From the NCBI RefSeq assembly GCF_004378855.1, contig NZ_RYYL01000012.1:1-43162 (forward strand): 43,162 nucleotides of DNA, read 5' to 3'. A program made the position numbers and the translations under genes. How positions within the stretch are numbered: the stretch's first letter is position 1; each line of letters starts with the position of its first letter. The DNA comes from Campylobacter sp. US33a (GTDB lineage Bacteria; Campylobacterota; Campylobacteria; Campylobacterales; Campylobacteraceae). Shown here in pieces: positions 33,039-42,252 of this stretch. The notes beneath the pieces are model-generated. The model was not told the DNA's origin. It was given only the letters and a program-made list of their open reading frames with translations, and made no database searches.

Positions 33039-33446
33039 GTGCTTTTTACAAAAGCCAGCGAATATGCTTTGTTTTCCATGATATATATTTCACAAAAAGA
33101 AAATCCTCAAGATGTTGATACTATGGCTCTAGAATTAAATATTCCAAAAAGTTTTTTGGCAAAAATTTTGCAAACTTTAGCTAAAGATGGTCTGCTTAAA
33201 TCTTTTAAAGGTGCCAAAGGTGGTTTTGCTCTTATTAAGGAACCTCACGAATACACCATAAAAGAAATTATTAATAGTGCAGAAAAAAAAGATATTAATG
33301 TTTTTGAATGTAGCAATGGCGTATGCCCAAATCACAAAGAAGAATGCACCCTACTTTCTATGCTGGTAAATTTACAACAAAAAGTAGATGAATTCTTAGA
33401 ATCCATAAGCTTAGCTGATATCATAAAATCTAATGGCAAAAAATAA
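33039..33446 (+). CDS. Rrf2 family transcriptional regulator with putative Fe-S cysteines
   Basis: A 135-residue winged-helix regulator. ASEYALFSMIYIS and LNIPKSFLAKILQTLAKDGLLKSFKGAKGGFAL form the DNA-binding part, as in IscR/NsrR/RirA. Three cysteines C91-x4-C96-x6-C103 (FECSNGVCPNHKEEC) could hold an iron-sulfur cluster, which would make it a sensor of Fe-S status, NO or oxygen. The start is GTG at 33039 behind AAGGAG. Its end overlaps flhA by 14 bases, so a redox regulator is tied to a flagellar export gene in one transcript. Confidence 0.9.
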   Translation: MLFTKASEYALFSMIYISQKENPQDVDTMALELNIPKSFLAKILQTLAKDGLLKSFKGAKGGFALIKEPHEYTIKEIINSAEKKDINVFECSNGVCPNHKEECTLLSMLVNLQQKVDEFLESISLADIIKSNGKK

Positions 33447-35592
33447 AATTTTTGATCTCGTTTTTCCTTTTTTGGGACCTCTAATTGGTCCTGTTGTTAA
33501 AGCTAAAAGCTTAACTATTGTCGCTTTTATAGTTTGTATTTTAGCCATTATAATTGTCCCTTTACCTTCGGCAATTTTGGACTTTTTCTTGGCTTTAAGT
33601 ATAGCTTTATCAGTTTTAATTATTTTAATTTCAATTTACATACCAAAACCCACAGATCTTACCACTTTTCCTACCTTAATTCTCATCATTACTTTATTTA
33701 GACTTGCTTTAAATATAGCAACAACAAGAATGATTTTAAGTGAAGGACAAAATGGACCTGTTGCTGTAAGTGAAATCATTGCTTCTTTTGGCGAATTTGT
33801 TGTTGGAGGAAATTATGTCATTGGAATCATTGTTTTTTGCATCTTAGTTTTAATCAATTTTATGGTTGTAACAAAAGGTAGTACAAGGGTTTCAGAAGTT
33901 CAAGCAAGATTTACTCTCGACGCTATGCCAGGAAAACAAATGGCTATTGATGCAGATTTAAATGCGGGACTTATTGACGAGCAAACAGCAAGGACAAGAC
34001 GCCAAGAAATAATAGCTGAAGCAAATTTTTATGGCGCTATGGATGGTTCGAGCAAATTCATCAAAGGAGATGCTGTTGCTGGAATCATCATTACTATAAT
34101 CAATCTCATTGGCGGGTTTTTAATTGGTTATTTACAACATGATATGGAGCTTAGTGCTTGTGCTTCTACTTATACCATTTTAACTATTGGTGATGGTCTT
34201 GTTTCACAAATTCCGGGTCTTATTACCTCTACTGCAACCGCCATTATCATTACGCGTGCTAGCAAAGATGAGAATAATTTCGCAGAAGGCACACTTAATC
34301 AACTCTTAAGTGAGTATCGTACACTTTTAATCGTAGGCTTTATACTCTTTATTTTTGCCTTAGTTCCCGGTTTACCACAACTTTCTTTGGGCTTTATGGC
34401 TTTGGTCTTTTTAAGCCTTGGTTATTTAACTAAACAAGTTAAAGAAGGTAAAATTGACATTAACATAAAAAAAGCAAAACCAAATCAAGCAGCTCAAGCT
34501 CAAAATCAAGCAACTCAAACCCCTAAAAAAACAGAAGAAGATATACTCAAAGAAGAAGAAAGAAAAATTACTGATATTTTAAAAATTGAAATTTTGGAAT
34601 TAGAACTTGGCTATGGTCTTATAAGACTTGCCGAAAATGAACTTACAGAAAGAATTCGCTCCATGAGACGTACTATTGCACAAAGCCTAGGGTTTTTAAT
34701 GCCAAAAATTCGTATCCGTGATAATTTGCAATTAAAGCCCAATGAATACAATTTCAAACTCAAGGGCGTTGTCATCGCTAGTGCTGAAATATATCCTGAT
34801 AAATACCTAGCAATGGATAGTGGATTTATCACTGAAGAAATAGAAGGTATAGCCACTAAAGAACCTGCTTTTAATTCTGATGCGATTTGGATTGATGCAA
34901 ATTTAAAAGATGAAGCTACCCTAAATGGCTATATAGTCATTGATCCTGCGAGTGTGATTTCAACCCATATGAGTGAACTTATCAAAGCTCATGCAGCAGA
35001 GCTTTTAACGCGACAAGAAGTGCAAAATCTTTTAGAAAAAGTGAAAGCTGATTATCCTATTATCGTAGAAGGTGCTTTAAATGTCGCTTCAGTAAGCTTA
35101 ATTCAAAAAGTATTAAAAGACTTGCTCAAGCATCACATACCTATTAAAGATATGCTTACTATTTTAGAGTCCATTAGCGATATAGCAGAGGTAAGCAAAA
35201 GTTTTGATATGATTATAGAGCATGTTAGAGCCTCTTTAGCACGAATGATTACCAATATGTATTTAGATGAAAAAGGAAATTTAGGAATTTATATTTTAGA
35301 TTCTGCTAGTTCTTCCATTTTAATGGATCACTTACAATTTAAAGACGGAAGCTATCATTTGATGATTAATGTAGCACAAACCGGTGCTTTAGTTGATGCC
35401 TTAAAAAATGAACTTGCTTCGGTTGCTTCAACACGGATTAAACCTTTTATTCTTTGCGTCGAACCACAACTTAGAAAATTCATTGCAGATATTTGCTTGA
35501 ATTTTAATATTAATATCGTTGTTTTAAGTTTCGCTGAAATTGCTGAAAATACGCAATTTGAAACCGAAGGTGTTATAAAAGTCAATTTATAA
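33433..35592 (+). CDS. flhA: Flagellar type III export protein FlhA
   Basis: A 719-residue export-gate protein. Eight hydrophobic segments in residues 1-330, with the family signature RVSEVQARFTLDAMPGKQMAIDADLNAGLI in the cytoplasmic loop, then a linker rich in Q/A (PNQAAQAQNQATQ) and the FlhA-C cytoplasmic domain that docks chaperone-substrate complexes and forms the nonameric ring. In Campylobacter FlhA with FlgS/FlgR (flgS at 8907) is part of the check that turns on sigma-54 genes. The ATG at 33433 lies inside the Rrf2 gene end. Confidence 0.96.
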   Translation: MAKNKIFDLVFPFLGPLIGPVVKAKSLTIVAFIVCILAIIIVPLPSAILDFFLALSIALSVLIILISIYIPKPTDLTTFPTLILIITLFRLALNIATTRMILSEGQNGPVAVSEIIASFGEFVVGGNYVIGIIVFCILVLINFMVVTKGSTRVSEVQARFTLDAMPGKQMAIDADLNAGLIDEQTARTRRQEIIAEANFYGAMDGSSKFIKGDAVAGIIITIINLIGGFLIGYLQHDMELSACASTYTILTIGDGLVSQIPGLITSTATAIIITRASKDENNFAEGTLNQLLSEYRTLLIVGFILFIFALVPGLPQLSLGFMALVFLSLGYLTKQVKEGKIDINIKKAKPNQAAQAQNQATQTPKKTEEDILKEEERKITDILKIEILELELGYGLIRLAENELTERIRSMRRTIAQSLGFLMPKIRIRDNLQLKPNEYNFKLKGVVIASAEIYPDKYLAMDSGFITEEIEGIATKEPAFNSDAIWIDANLKDEATLNGYIVIDPASVISTHMSELIKAHAAELLTRQEVQNLLEKVKADYPIIVEGALNVASVSLIQKVLKDLLKHHIPIKDMLTILESISDIAEVSKSFDMIIEHVRASLARMITNMYLDEKGNLGIYILDSASSSILMDHLQFKDGSYHLMINVAQTGALVDALKNELASVASTRIKPFILCVEPQLRKFIADICLNFNINIVVLSFAEIAENTQFETEGVIKVNL

Positions 35593-35606
35593 TAAAAAGG
35601 AAAAAT

Positions 35607-36650
35607 ATGAAAATTTACCATCTCTCACATACTGATCTTGACGGATACGCTTGTCAATATGTGGTGAATTTTTATTTCAAAAACTGTGTTTTTTTTAACT
35701 CAAACTATGGTAAAGAAATTAATGATAATTTCACTGTTATTTTAAATCAAATTGAACAAGATTTACAAAAAAATCCTAATGGGCAATTTTGTATCTTAAT
35801 TACTGATTTAAATTTAACTCCTACTCAATGTGAAGAATTTGAGCTAATTTGCAAAGAAAAAAATATTAAAATTCTTTTACTAGATCATCATCAAAGTGGT
35901 TTTGAGTGTATGCAAAAATATTCTTGGTATTTACTTGATAATTCAAGATGTGCCACAAAAATTGTTTATGATTTTTTCTCTAAAATTTGCTTTAAAGATG
36001 AAAATTTAGCACACTTTGTCAAAGTGGTAAATGCAATAGATATTTGGTTAAAAGACGATAAATATTTTGAATTAGGTAAAATTTTTCTAGGAATGATAGC
36101 CAATGCTAAAGAAATCAATCGGACAATGTTTGCAAAACAAAACATAGAATATATGTTTTTTTTACTCGAACAAGCAAGACATTTTATAGACAAAGAAAAT
36201 GCCCCTATTCTCTTAGAAGATTCTATACATTTTTTAAAAAAAGATTTTTTCAAACAAAATCACAATGATACTTTAGCGAATCTGATTTCTGCTTATATAG
36301 TCAATTATTTAAATTTTTATAAAGATAAATTTAGTATTTATTATGAAAATTTTAAAGGTTTATTAACTTATAATATAGGAAATACCTCTGTTATAGGAAA
36401 TGATTTTTTAGTAAAAAATCCTGAATTTGATTTTTTTATCGATGTAAGTTCTAGAAAGACTTTAAGTTTCCGTGCTAATGGCAAAGTGGATGTTAGCTTA
36501 ATGGCTAAAAAACTAGTTGGTGGCGGCGGACATAAAAACGCTAGCGGTGGATTATTTAACGGCTTTAAAGATAATGCAAGTTATACTAATATCAAAGCGC
36601 AGATTAATGATTTGATCAAACAAAAAACCCTTAAAGAAGGCTTATCATGA
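35607..36650 (+). CDS. DHH/DHHA1 phosphoesterase
   Basis: A 347-residue DHH-superfamily protein. Metal motifs: HTDLDGYACQY (D-x-D, residues 8-18), ITDLNL, LLLDHHQSG (DHH) and NAIDIW; the C-terminal DHHA1 part has VGGGGHKNASGG that binds the substrate's phosphate or nucleobase. NrnA-type or oligoribonuclease/pAp phosphatase activity is possible; the long middle insertion (about 170-250) and lack of the NrnA linker order leave the substrate open. AAAAGGAAAA precedes the ATG. Overlaps the next gene by four bases. Confidence 0.85.
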   Translation: MKIYHLSHTDLDGYACQYVVNFYFKNCVFFNSNYGKEINDNFTVILNQIEQDLQKNPNGQFCILITDLNLTPTQCEEFELICKEKNIKILLLDHHQSGFECMQKYSWYLLDNSRCATKIVYDFFSKICFKDENLAHFVKVVNAIDIWLKDDKYFELGKIFLGMIANAKEINRTMFAKQNIEYMFFLLEQARHFIDKENAPILLEDSIHFLKKDFFKQNHNDTLANLISAYIVNYLNFYKDKFSIYYENFKGLLTYNIGNTSVIGNDFLVKNPEFDFFIDVSSRKTLSFRANGKVDVSLMAKKLVGGGGHKNASGGLFNGFKDNASYTNIKAQINDLIKQKTLKEGLS

Positions 36651-36871
36651 AAAAAGAAATTGAAGCATTGCAATACGAACTCAATATAGTTTTAGAAGCA
36701 GCACTATTTTATGCTGGAGTCAAAAAAGAGCGTTTGGAGGATGCCGTAGATGCTTACATCGAATGTATTGATAATGTTTTAGAGAACTCAAATGCTCAAG
36801 GTATGGACGAGGTTATAGAGGTAATTGAATATCTTAGAAAAAATCACGGAGATTTATTTTGCCAAAATTAA
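36647..36871 (+). CDS. Small acidic helical protein, hypothetical
   Basis: A 74-residue soluble, acidic protein predicted to be almost all helix (KKEIEALQYELNIVLEAALF, DAVDAYIECIDNVLEN). It starts in an ATGA overlap with the DHH gene and overlaps the following gene by 13 bases, so it is an operon member. No family recognised. Confidence 0.7.
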   Translation: MKKEIEALQYELNIVLEAALFYAGVKKERLEDAVDAYIECIDNVLENSNAQGMDEVIEVIEYLRKNHGDLFCQN

Positions 36872-37491
36872 TCCTTGTATTAATATTAGCAAAAACATTT
36901 ATTTTAGCTAATATCTTTGAAACGCTTAATGATTTTGCATACAGCAAAAGCTCAAATACACAAATTCAAAGTCAAGATGTAAAGCTACTCACGCTTTATG
37001 ATAAGGGTCAAAAATGTGCGCAAATTTTAGTTTCAAAGAATGAAATTATCCCTTTTATTTTTTTTGATGCTTGCAAGAAATTTGAAAAAAGTGATAGTTT
37101 CGAACAATTTTTAAATTCAGATTTTAAGGAATTATACTTTAGCGATAATAAAGAAATTTCAAACGCCATTAAACAAATTCAAGCCACAATGCAAGATATT
37201 ATGCTATCTTATAAACTTAATCGCGATATTAAAGGCACAATGAGTAAAAATCCAAATTTAACTTTCTTAGAACCTTTTGATTTTGAAAAAGGAGGAACGC
37301 TTTTATATAAAGTTGATAATCAAGCTTGCGTTTTATTTAAAATCTTCAATAATATCAATGGCAAGAAAATACTGCAAATTCAAGGAATGGAAAATCTCAA
37401 CAAATCATGCAAATTGATTATAAATTCTCCACAATTTAAAAGCTTATCTTATAATTTTAGGGATTTTAATTCTTATATTTTAGAGCAATAA
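36859..37491 (+). CDS. Exported hypothetical protein
   Basis: A 210-residue protein with a short cleavable signal peptide (PKLILVLILAKTFILA, cleavage near residue 17). The rest is soluble with two to four cysteines (QKCAQILV, DACKKFE, NQACVLFK, NKSCKLII) that could form disulfides in the periplasm. Start is TTG at 36859 with GGAG seven bases upstream; it is the last gene behind flhA. Possibly connected with motility through its operon, but no motif shows it. Confidence 0.72.
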   Translation: MPKLILVLILAKTFILANIFETLNDFAYSKSSNTQIQSQDVKLLTLYDKGQKCAQILVSKNEIIPFIFFDACKKFEKSDSFEQFLNSDFKELYFSDNKEISNAIKQIQATMQDIMLSYKLNRDIKGTMSKNPNLTFLEPFDFEKGGTLLYKVDNQACVLFKIFNNINGKKILQIQGMENLNKSCKLIINSPQFKSLSYNFRDFNSYILEQ

Positions 37492-37615
37492 ATTCTTTAA
37501 TTTTAATTAATATTTTATTTATTAAAACTACAATTTTATTTTTTTTGCTTTCTTTAAGAGGAATAAAAACACAAGATTCTAAATCATTTTTTTCTTCAAC
37601 ACTAAGATTTTTCAT
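37466..37615 (-). CDS. 49-aa hypothetical protein, antisense overlap with the previous gene end
   Basis: A 49-residue frame MKNLSVEEKNDLESCVFIPL ... ALKYKN with an acidic front and a hydrophobic/lysine-rich back, possibly one amphipathic membrane-associated helix. Its 3' end overlaps the end of the convergent gene by 26 bases. The composition looks protein-like and I recall a small gene in this place in C. jejuni; the ribosome site is weak (AAGG 11 bases upstream). An ATG 16 codons upstream is less likely. Confidence 0.5.
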   Translation of the reverse strand: MKNLSVEEKNDLESCVFIPLKESKKNKIVVLINKILIKIKEFIALKYKN

Positions 37616-37786
37616 TTTTGGTATAACCTTCTTTAAATATACTGCTACGAAATTATAACACAAAAAATAAAAATATGCTCAAGATAACTAAAAATAAAGC
37701 ATTTTTATATAATTTTATATATATACACTAATATAACTTTATATATATAGACTAAATTAAATTAAATATTTTTATTAAAATAATAC

Positions 37787-37816
37787 TTGACATTATAACA
37801 CTAAAAGTTGTATAAT
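37787..37816 (+). promoter_or_regulatory. Sigma-70 promoter of the hrcA operon
   Basis: Perfect TTGACA (37787-37792) and TATAAT (37811-37816) separated by 18 bases. The start site, near 37823, falls inside the CIRCE operator. An AT-rich stretch of more than 100 bases lies upstream. Confidence 0.9.
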
Positions 37817-37820
37817 CACT

Positions 37821-37847
37821 TCAGCAATTTAAAAATCAGAGTGCTAA
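37821..37847. promoter_or_regulatory. CIRCE operator (HrcA binding site)
   Basis: TCAGCAATT-N9-GAGTGCTAA. The right arm is the perfect CIRCE half-site; the left arm matches TTAGCACTC at six of nine positions. It overlaps the transcription start and ends two bases before the hrcA ATG, so HrcA represses its own operon, released by heat. Confidence 0.88.
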
Positions 37848-37849
37848 TA

Positions 37850-38641
37850 ATGAAAAATATAAAAAAGAAAGACCTTATACTTGAATCCATCATTGAAGCT
37901 TATCTTTTAGATAATGTGCCTATAGGCTCAAATGAGCTAAATCTCAAAATGAGTCTTTGCATTCCATCATCCACTATTCGCGTGTATTTTAAAAAGTTAA
38001 GTGATGAGGGTTTGCTAACAAAATTACATATTAGCGGCGGACGTATACCAACCATCTCTACAATGCAAAATTATTGGCAAGAACATATTAATACAAAAGA
38101 AAAAATCAGCATTAAAGATATTGCTTTGCTTGACTTTTTAAGTAAAGAGAATAAAATTTATTGCCTTGTATATGGGGGTAAAAATTTAATTTTAAAGGCA
38201 ATAGAACGTATTGCACAAAAATATCTGATTTTAGATTTTGAAGAAGAGCAAGTGATTTTAAGCTTTGATTTAGCAAGTTATGAATTTACAAAACGCTTTT
38301 TAGGGCTTGAGCTTTTTCATATTGAAAATTATGCTTTAAATGTAGGTTTTATCAAGCTTGCGGATAAATTAAAATTCTTAAGAGCAAGTTTGATTTATCA
38401 CAGAAGTAACGAACAAAGGGCTTATCAAATTTATCAAAACGATGATTTTAATAAGCTCTTAGATGGAACCATTCATATGGATTTTAAACAAAATTTAGAA
38501 TTTGATCCTTTATTTAAGGAAGGTTTTATGGGGCTTAAATTAGATGCGGATTTTCTCGGAAAAGACGTTAATATTATTTTTGCAGGTAGCGTTTATACTA
38601 ACTACAAAAAAATTTTAAAACAACTTAAGGAGGTAGCGTGA
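37850..38641 (+). CDS. hrcA: Heat-inducible transcription repressor HrcA
   Basis: A 263-residue repressor that binds CIRCE and is kept active by GroEL in the known systems. The N-terminal winged helix is [23 protein letters not shown] with [19 protein letters not shown] as recognition part; the C-terminal dimer/sensor domain is shorter than in Bacillus HrcA (about 340 residues), as is usual in epsilonproteobacteria. The ATG at 37850 follows CIRCE directly; the frame opens 14 codons earlier, inside the promoter, which is not credible. No separate ribosome site fits beyond the GAG of the operator. Ends in a GTGA overlap with grpE. Confidence 0.92.
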   Translation: MKNIKKKDLILESIIEAYLLDNVPIGSNELNLKMSLCIPSSTIRVYFKKLSDEGLLTKLHISGGRIPTISTMQNYWQEHINTKEKISIKDIALLDFLSKENKIYCLVYGGKNLILKAIERIAQKYLILDFEEEQVILSFDLASYEFTKRFLGLELFHIENYALNVGFIKLADKLKFLRASLIYHRSNEQRAYQIYQNDDFNKLLDGTIHMDFKQNLEFDPLFKEGFMGLKLDADFLGKDVNIIFAGSVYTNYKKILKQLKEVA

Positions 38642-39153
38642 GTGAAATAAACGAAGAACAAAATAAAGAGCTTTGTGACAAACAAGAGCAAAGTCAAACA
38701 AACGAAGAAAATGAAATCGAAAAACTCCAAAATGAGTTAAACGAATTAAAAGACAAATATATGCGTGCAAACGCTGAATTTGAAAATATCAAAAAAAGAA
38801 TGGAAAAAGAAAAGCTAAGTGCTATGGCATATGCTAATGAAGGCTTTGCTAAAGATTTGCTTGATGTTTTAGATGCTTTAGAGGCAGCTGTAAATGTCGA
38901 GTGTCAAGATGAAATCAGTTTAAAAATCAAAGAAGGAGTGCAAAATACTTTAGATTTATTTATGAAAAAACTTGAAAAACATGGGATCAAACTCATCGGC
39001 GAAACTCTTGAATTTGATCCAAATTTACATGAAGCAATGTTTCATGTAGATAGCGAAAATCACAAAAGTGGTGAAGTGGTTAGCGTGCTTCAAAAAGGCT
39101 ATCAAATAGCTGATCGTGTGATCCGCCCAACCAAAGTTAGCGTAGCAAAATAA
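38638..39153 (+). CDS. grpE: Nucleotide exchange factor GrpE
   Basis: A 171-residue co-chaperone that speeds ADP release from DnaK. Acidic, Q/E-rich front, then a long coiled coil (about 20-65: [35 protein letters not shown]) and the C-terminal beta wing with [19 protein letters not shown] and [20 protein letters not shown]. Start is GTG at 38638, behind AAGGAGG in the hrcA end, overlapping its stop by four bases. Confidence 0.95.
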   Translation: MSEINEEQNKELCDKQEQSQTNEENEIEKLQNELNELKDKYMRANAEFENIKKRMEKEKLSAMAYANEGFAKDLLDVLDALEAAVNVECQDEISLKIKEGVQNTLDLFMKKLEKHGIKLIGETLEFDPNLHEAMFHVDSENHKSGEVVSVLQKGYQIADRVIRPTKVSVAK

Positions 39154-39175
39154 AAATTTAATAAAAGGATAAAAA

Positions 39176-41047
39176 ATGAGTAAAGTTATAGGTATAGATT
39201 TAGGAACAACCAATTCTTGTGTTGCTGTGTATGAACGCGGCGAGAGTAAAGTAATCCCAAACAAAGAAGGAAAAAACACAACTCCTTCCGTAGTAGCTTT
39301 TACAGATAAAGGCGAAGTTTTAGTAGGTGACAGCGCAAAACGCCAAGCAGTAACCAATCCTGAAAAAACCATTTATTCTATCAAAAGAATCATGGGTTTG
39401 ATGATCAATGAAGATGCAGCTAAAGAAGCTAAAAATAGACTTCCTTATCACATCACTGAAAGAAATGGTGCTTGTGCGATTGAAATTGCAGGTAAAATTT
39501 ACACTCCGCAAGAAATTTCAGCAAAAGTATTAATGAAATTAAAAGAAGACGCTGAAGCTTTCTTGGGTGAAAGTGTTACTGATGCAGTTATTACCGTGCC
39601 AGCTTATTTTAACGATGCACAAAGAAAAGCGACAAAAGAAGCAGGAACGATTGCAGGGCTTAATGTATTAAGAATCATTAATGAGCCTACTTCAGCAGCC
39701 CTAGCTTACGGACTTGATAAAAAAGATAGCGAAAAAATCGTAGTTTATGATCTAGGTGGTGGAACTTTTGATGTTACCGTGCTTGAAACTGGCGATAATG
39801 TGGTAGAGGTTTTAGCAACAGGCGGAAACGCGTTTTTAGGTGGGGATGATTTTGATAATAAACTTATAGATTTTCTAGCAAGCGAATTTAAAGATGAAAC
39901 AGGTATTGATCTTAAAAATGATGTTATGGCTTTACAACGCTTAAAAGAAGCTGCAGAAAATGCTAAAAAAGAACTAAGTTCAGCTAATGAAACAGAGATT
40001 AATTTACCATTTATCACAGCTGATGCAAGTGGTCCAAAACACTTGGTTAAAAAATTAACTAGAGCTAAATTTGAAGGTATGATTGATTCACTTGTAGCTG
40101 AAACCATTAGTAAAATCAACGAAGTGGTAAAAGATGCAGGGCTTGATAAAAACGAAGTAAAAGAAATCGTTATGGTAGGTGGATCTACCCGTGTGCCTTT
40201 AGTACAAGAAGAAGTTAAAAAAGCTTTTGGAAAAGATTTAAACAAATCTGTAAATCCAGATGAAGTTGTAGCTATTGGTGCGGCAATTCAAGGTGCGGTT
40301 ATAAAAGGTGATGTTAAAGATGTGCTTTTGCTTGATGTAACTCCACTTTCACTAGGTATTGAAACTCTAGGTGGCGTGATGACTAAAATCATCGAAAAAG
40401 GTACAACAATACCAACCAAAAAAGAGCAAGTTTTCTCAACTGCAGAAGACAATCAAAGTGCTGTTACTATCAATGTTTTACAAGGTGAGAGAGAATTTAG
40501 TCGTGATAATAAATCTTTAGGAAATTTCAATCTTGAAGGAATTCCACCAGCACCACGCGGAATGCCACAAATTGAAGTAACTTTTGACATTGACGCAAAT
40601 GGTATTTTAACCGTTTCAGCAAAAGACAAAGCAACAGGCAAAGCACAAGAGATTAAAATCACAGGTTCAAGCGGACTTAGCGAAGAAGAAATTAATAATA
40701 TGGTAAAAGATGCTGAGCTTCATAAAGAAGAAGATAGAAAACGCAAAGAAGCTGTAGATGCTAGAAATGCAGCCGATAGCTTGGCGCATCAGGTGGAAAA
40801 ATCTTTAAGCGAGCTTGGAGAAAAAGTAGCTGATAGCGATAAAGAAAATATCCAAAAAGCACTTGATGATTTGCGTGAGACTTTGAAAAATCAAAATGCA
40901 AGCAAAGAAGAAATCGAAGCTAAAATGAAAACTTTAAGTGAAGTTTCTCATAAGTTAGCTGAAAATATGTATAAAAAAGATGAGCCAAATGCAGCTAATG
41001 ATAAAAAGAAAAAAGATGATGATGTAATCGACGCTGAAGTCGAATAA
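39176..41047 (+). CDS. dnaK: Chaperone DnaK (Hsp70)
   Basis: A 623-residue Hsp70. The ATPase domain opens with [16 protein letters not shown], has [15 protein letters not shown] and [16 protein letters not shown]; the linker is [16 protein letters not shown] and the substrate domain runs to about 500, followed by the helical lid and the tail [10 protein letters not shown]. Works with GrpE and DnaJ in folding and heat shock. Third gene of the HrcA-controlled operon; AAAAGGATAAAAA precedes the ATG and a strong terminator follows. Confidence 0.97.
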   Translation: MSKVIGIDLGTTNSCVAVYERGESKVIPNKEGKNTTPSVVAFTDKGEVLVGDSAKRQAVTNPEKTIYSIKRIMGLMINEDAAKEAKNRLPYHITERNGACAIEIAGKIYTPQEISAKVLMKLKEDAEAFLGESVTDAVITVPAYFNDAQRKATKEAGTIAGLNVLRIINEPTSAALAYGLDKKDSEKIVVYDLGGGTFDVTVLETGDNVVEVLATGGNAFLGGDDFDNKLIDFLASEFKDETGIDLKNDVMALQRLKEAAENAKKELSSANETEINLPFITADASGPKHLVKKLTRAKFEGMIDSLVAETISKINEVVKDAGLDKNEVKEIVMVGGSTRVPLVQEEVKKAFGKDLNKSVNPDEVVAIGAAIQGAVIKGDVKDVLLLDVTPLSLGIETLGGVMTKIIEKGTTIPTKKEQVFSTAEDNQSAVTINVLQGEREFSRDNKSLGNFNLEGIPPAPRGMPQIEVTFDIDANGILTVSAKDKATGKAQEIKITGSSGLSEEEINNMVKDAELHKEEDRKRKEAVDARNAADSLAHQVEKSLSELGEKVADSDKENIQKALDDLRETLKNQNASKEEIEAKMKTLSEVSHKLAENMYKKDEPNAANDKKKKDDDVIDAEVE

Positions 41048-41064
41048 AACTCTCCAAACTCCTT

Positions 41065-41091
41065 AATCAAGCCCTAAATTTGGGCTTGATT
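41065..41091 (+). terminator. Terminator of the hrcA-grpE-dnaK operon
   Basis: Stem AATCAAGCCC / GGGCTTGATT with a 7-base loop and a following T-run, 18 bases behind the dnaK stop. It marks the right end of the core block. Confidence 0.92.
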
Positions 41092-41124
41092 TTTTAATTT
41101 CAAGAAATTACTTTAGAAATCAAA

Positions 41125-41199
41125 GATTCTATGCTACGTTTAATTGATGAGAATGATAAGAATTCAACCCTTGCACCCTTTATGGCTTTATGCAGATAG
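41125..41199 (+). pseudogene. Fragment equal to the relic at 845-913
   Basis: Reads DSMLRLIDENDKNSTLAPFMALCR then TAG, matching AMLHLINENNKNSTLTPFMALCR of copy A. The homology begins about 35 bases behind the dnaK terminator, so the break between core and accessory DNA is here. Only the fragment end is present; no start. Confidence 0.45.
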
Positions 41200-41372
41200 G
41201 ATAACTAATCTAAAAAATCATAGCAAAAGGCAATAAAGTATGAAATATATTACATTGCCTTTTATTGCAGGTTTAATTGTATTTGTTTCGGTAAAAGGTT
41301 GTTTTTATCCTACAAACTATCGTGCTTTTATACCAAAAGTTTAGATTCTGAGTATAAAGAGTTTGAAAGATT
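41131..41372 (+). repeat. 242-bp direct repeat, copy B
   Basis: Counterpart of 845-1086, same length and orientation, about eight mismatches. Includes the lipoprotein start at 41240. Confidence 0.9.
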
Positions 41373-41837
41373 TTCACAACAAGAATTGGGCAGAGTACTT
41401 TATGCTAGACCTTTAACAGAAATAGAAAAAATAGTCTCAATAAAAATGATTTTTATATCAAAACAAATCAATATGGCATTAAGAGCAAAGATATAGATAT
41501 GTTTGTGGGTATTGATTTTATATATTCAGCAGAAAGACTTGTATATGTCTATATAAAAGAATTGGGCTATTATGGTGGTTGGAATAAATGGACATTTAAT
41601 TTATTTATTCTTTCAAATACAACGCAAAGAAATTACAATTCAATAGAGAGTATTACAATAAACAACTCCCAAATAATGCAAAACAAAGAGATAATAGGCA
41701 ATCTAAAAATAGGTGATAAATTAGATAGATCTTATACTTATGATTATCTGAATATTATTGTGTTAGAAAATTTATTAGACAAACCAAGCTATCTTAATCA
41801 TTTCGAAGAAAACTATGATTGTTTTGAGGACTTATAA
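41240..41837 (+). pseudogene. Frameshifted lipoprotein-like gene, copy B (two shifts)
   Basis: Starts like copy A (MKYITLPFIAGLIVFVSVKGC) and stops at the same codon; the -1 frame continues as SLDSEYKEFERFSQQELGRVLYARP up to 41496. A second shift near 41435-41450 is needed to go on: the third frame reads KNDFYIKTNQYGIKSKDIDM just before and into 41499-41837 (FVGIDFIYSAERLVYVYIKE ... EENYDCFEDL). After the repeat the protein is only distantly like copy A, with a different C-terminal half, so the two are diverged paralogs with a homogenised front. Both shifts fit one-base losses. Ends in TAATG before the next relic. Confidence 0.6.
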
Positions 41838-41927
41838 TGACTTTTAATTACAAATACTCTTGGAATCTATGTTAATGATTGGGGTTTTATAATGGGCAGT
41901 GAGGGAAACCCTCATGTGTTCTTATAG
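41837..41927 (+). pseudogene. Broken copy of the 46-aa NDWGF ORF
   Basis: The DNA matches 1510-1600 closely but has lost two bases (ACTCTCTTGG became ACTCTTGG), which ends the frame after NYKYSWNLC. The original frame resumes as VNDWGFIMGSEGNPHVFL and stops at TAG 41925-41927, earlier than copy A. Confidence 0.6.
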
Positions 41928-42010
41928 CTTTTTATTACATGTTTTATTATCATAATAGTTTTTATGTTACATTATATATTTTTTTATCATTGTTTAAATA
42001 AAGGATAATT

Positions 42011-42154
42011 TTGAAAGAAAAAATCAATAAGCTAAGAGATTATACAGAACTTACACAAGCTAGGAATTTCTCTCAAAGATATGAGATTAAATTTCGCCAG
42101 CCTAATACTTTAAGTAGTTTTTCTGCTACTTTATTTGGAGAAAAAAGAAAATAA
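42011..42154 (+). pseudogene. Internally deleted copy of the large protein family (47 codons)
   Basis: AAGGA at 42001-42005 precedes a TTG that opens KEKINKLRDYTELTQARNFS, then QRYEIKFRQPNTLSSFSATLF and GEKRK before a stop. The first 15 residues match the start of the protein at 42815 (KEQIKKLRDNAELA) and the next part matches residues near its position 100-116 (LQAKQFFSRYDLLKHCPN), so about 85 codons are deleted between. It also shows what lies just beyond the window edge in the intact protein: PNT-x-S-x-FSATLF. Confidence 0.65.
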
Positions 42155-42252
42155 ATTTATAGCAAAATAAAAGAAAAGGTTATACTGCTAAATATAACTT
42201 ATAAACCATATCTTAATTTTAATAAAATAGAGAAACTAAAGGAAATAGCTTA

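Noticed and set aside
37680-37790. Very AT-rich stretch with TATATATA runs before hrcA as a replication origin or CRISPR leader
   Set aside because: No DnaA-box cluster or repeat-spacer pattern; it looks like an UP-type AT-rich region before a strong promoter.
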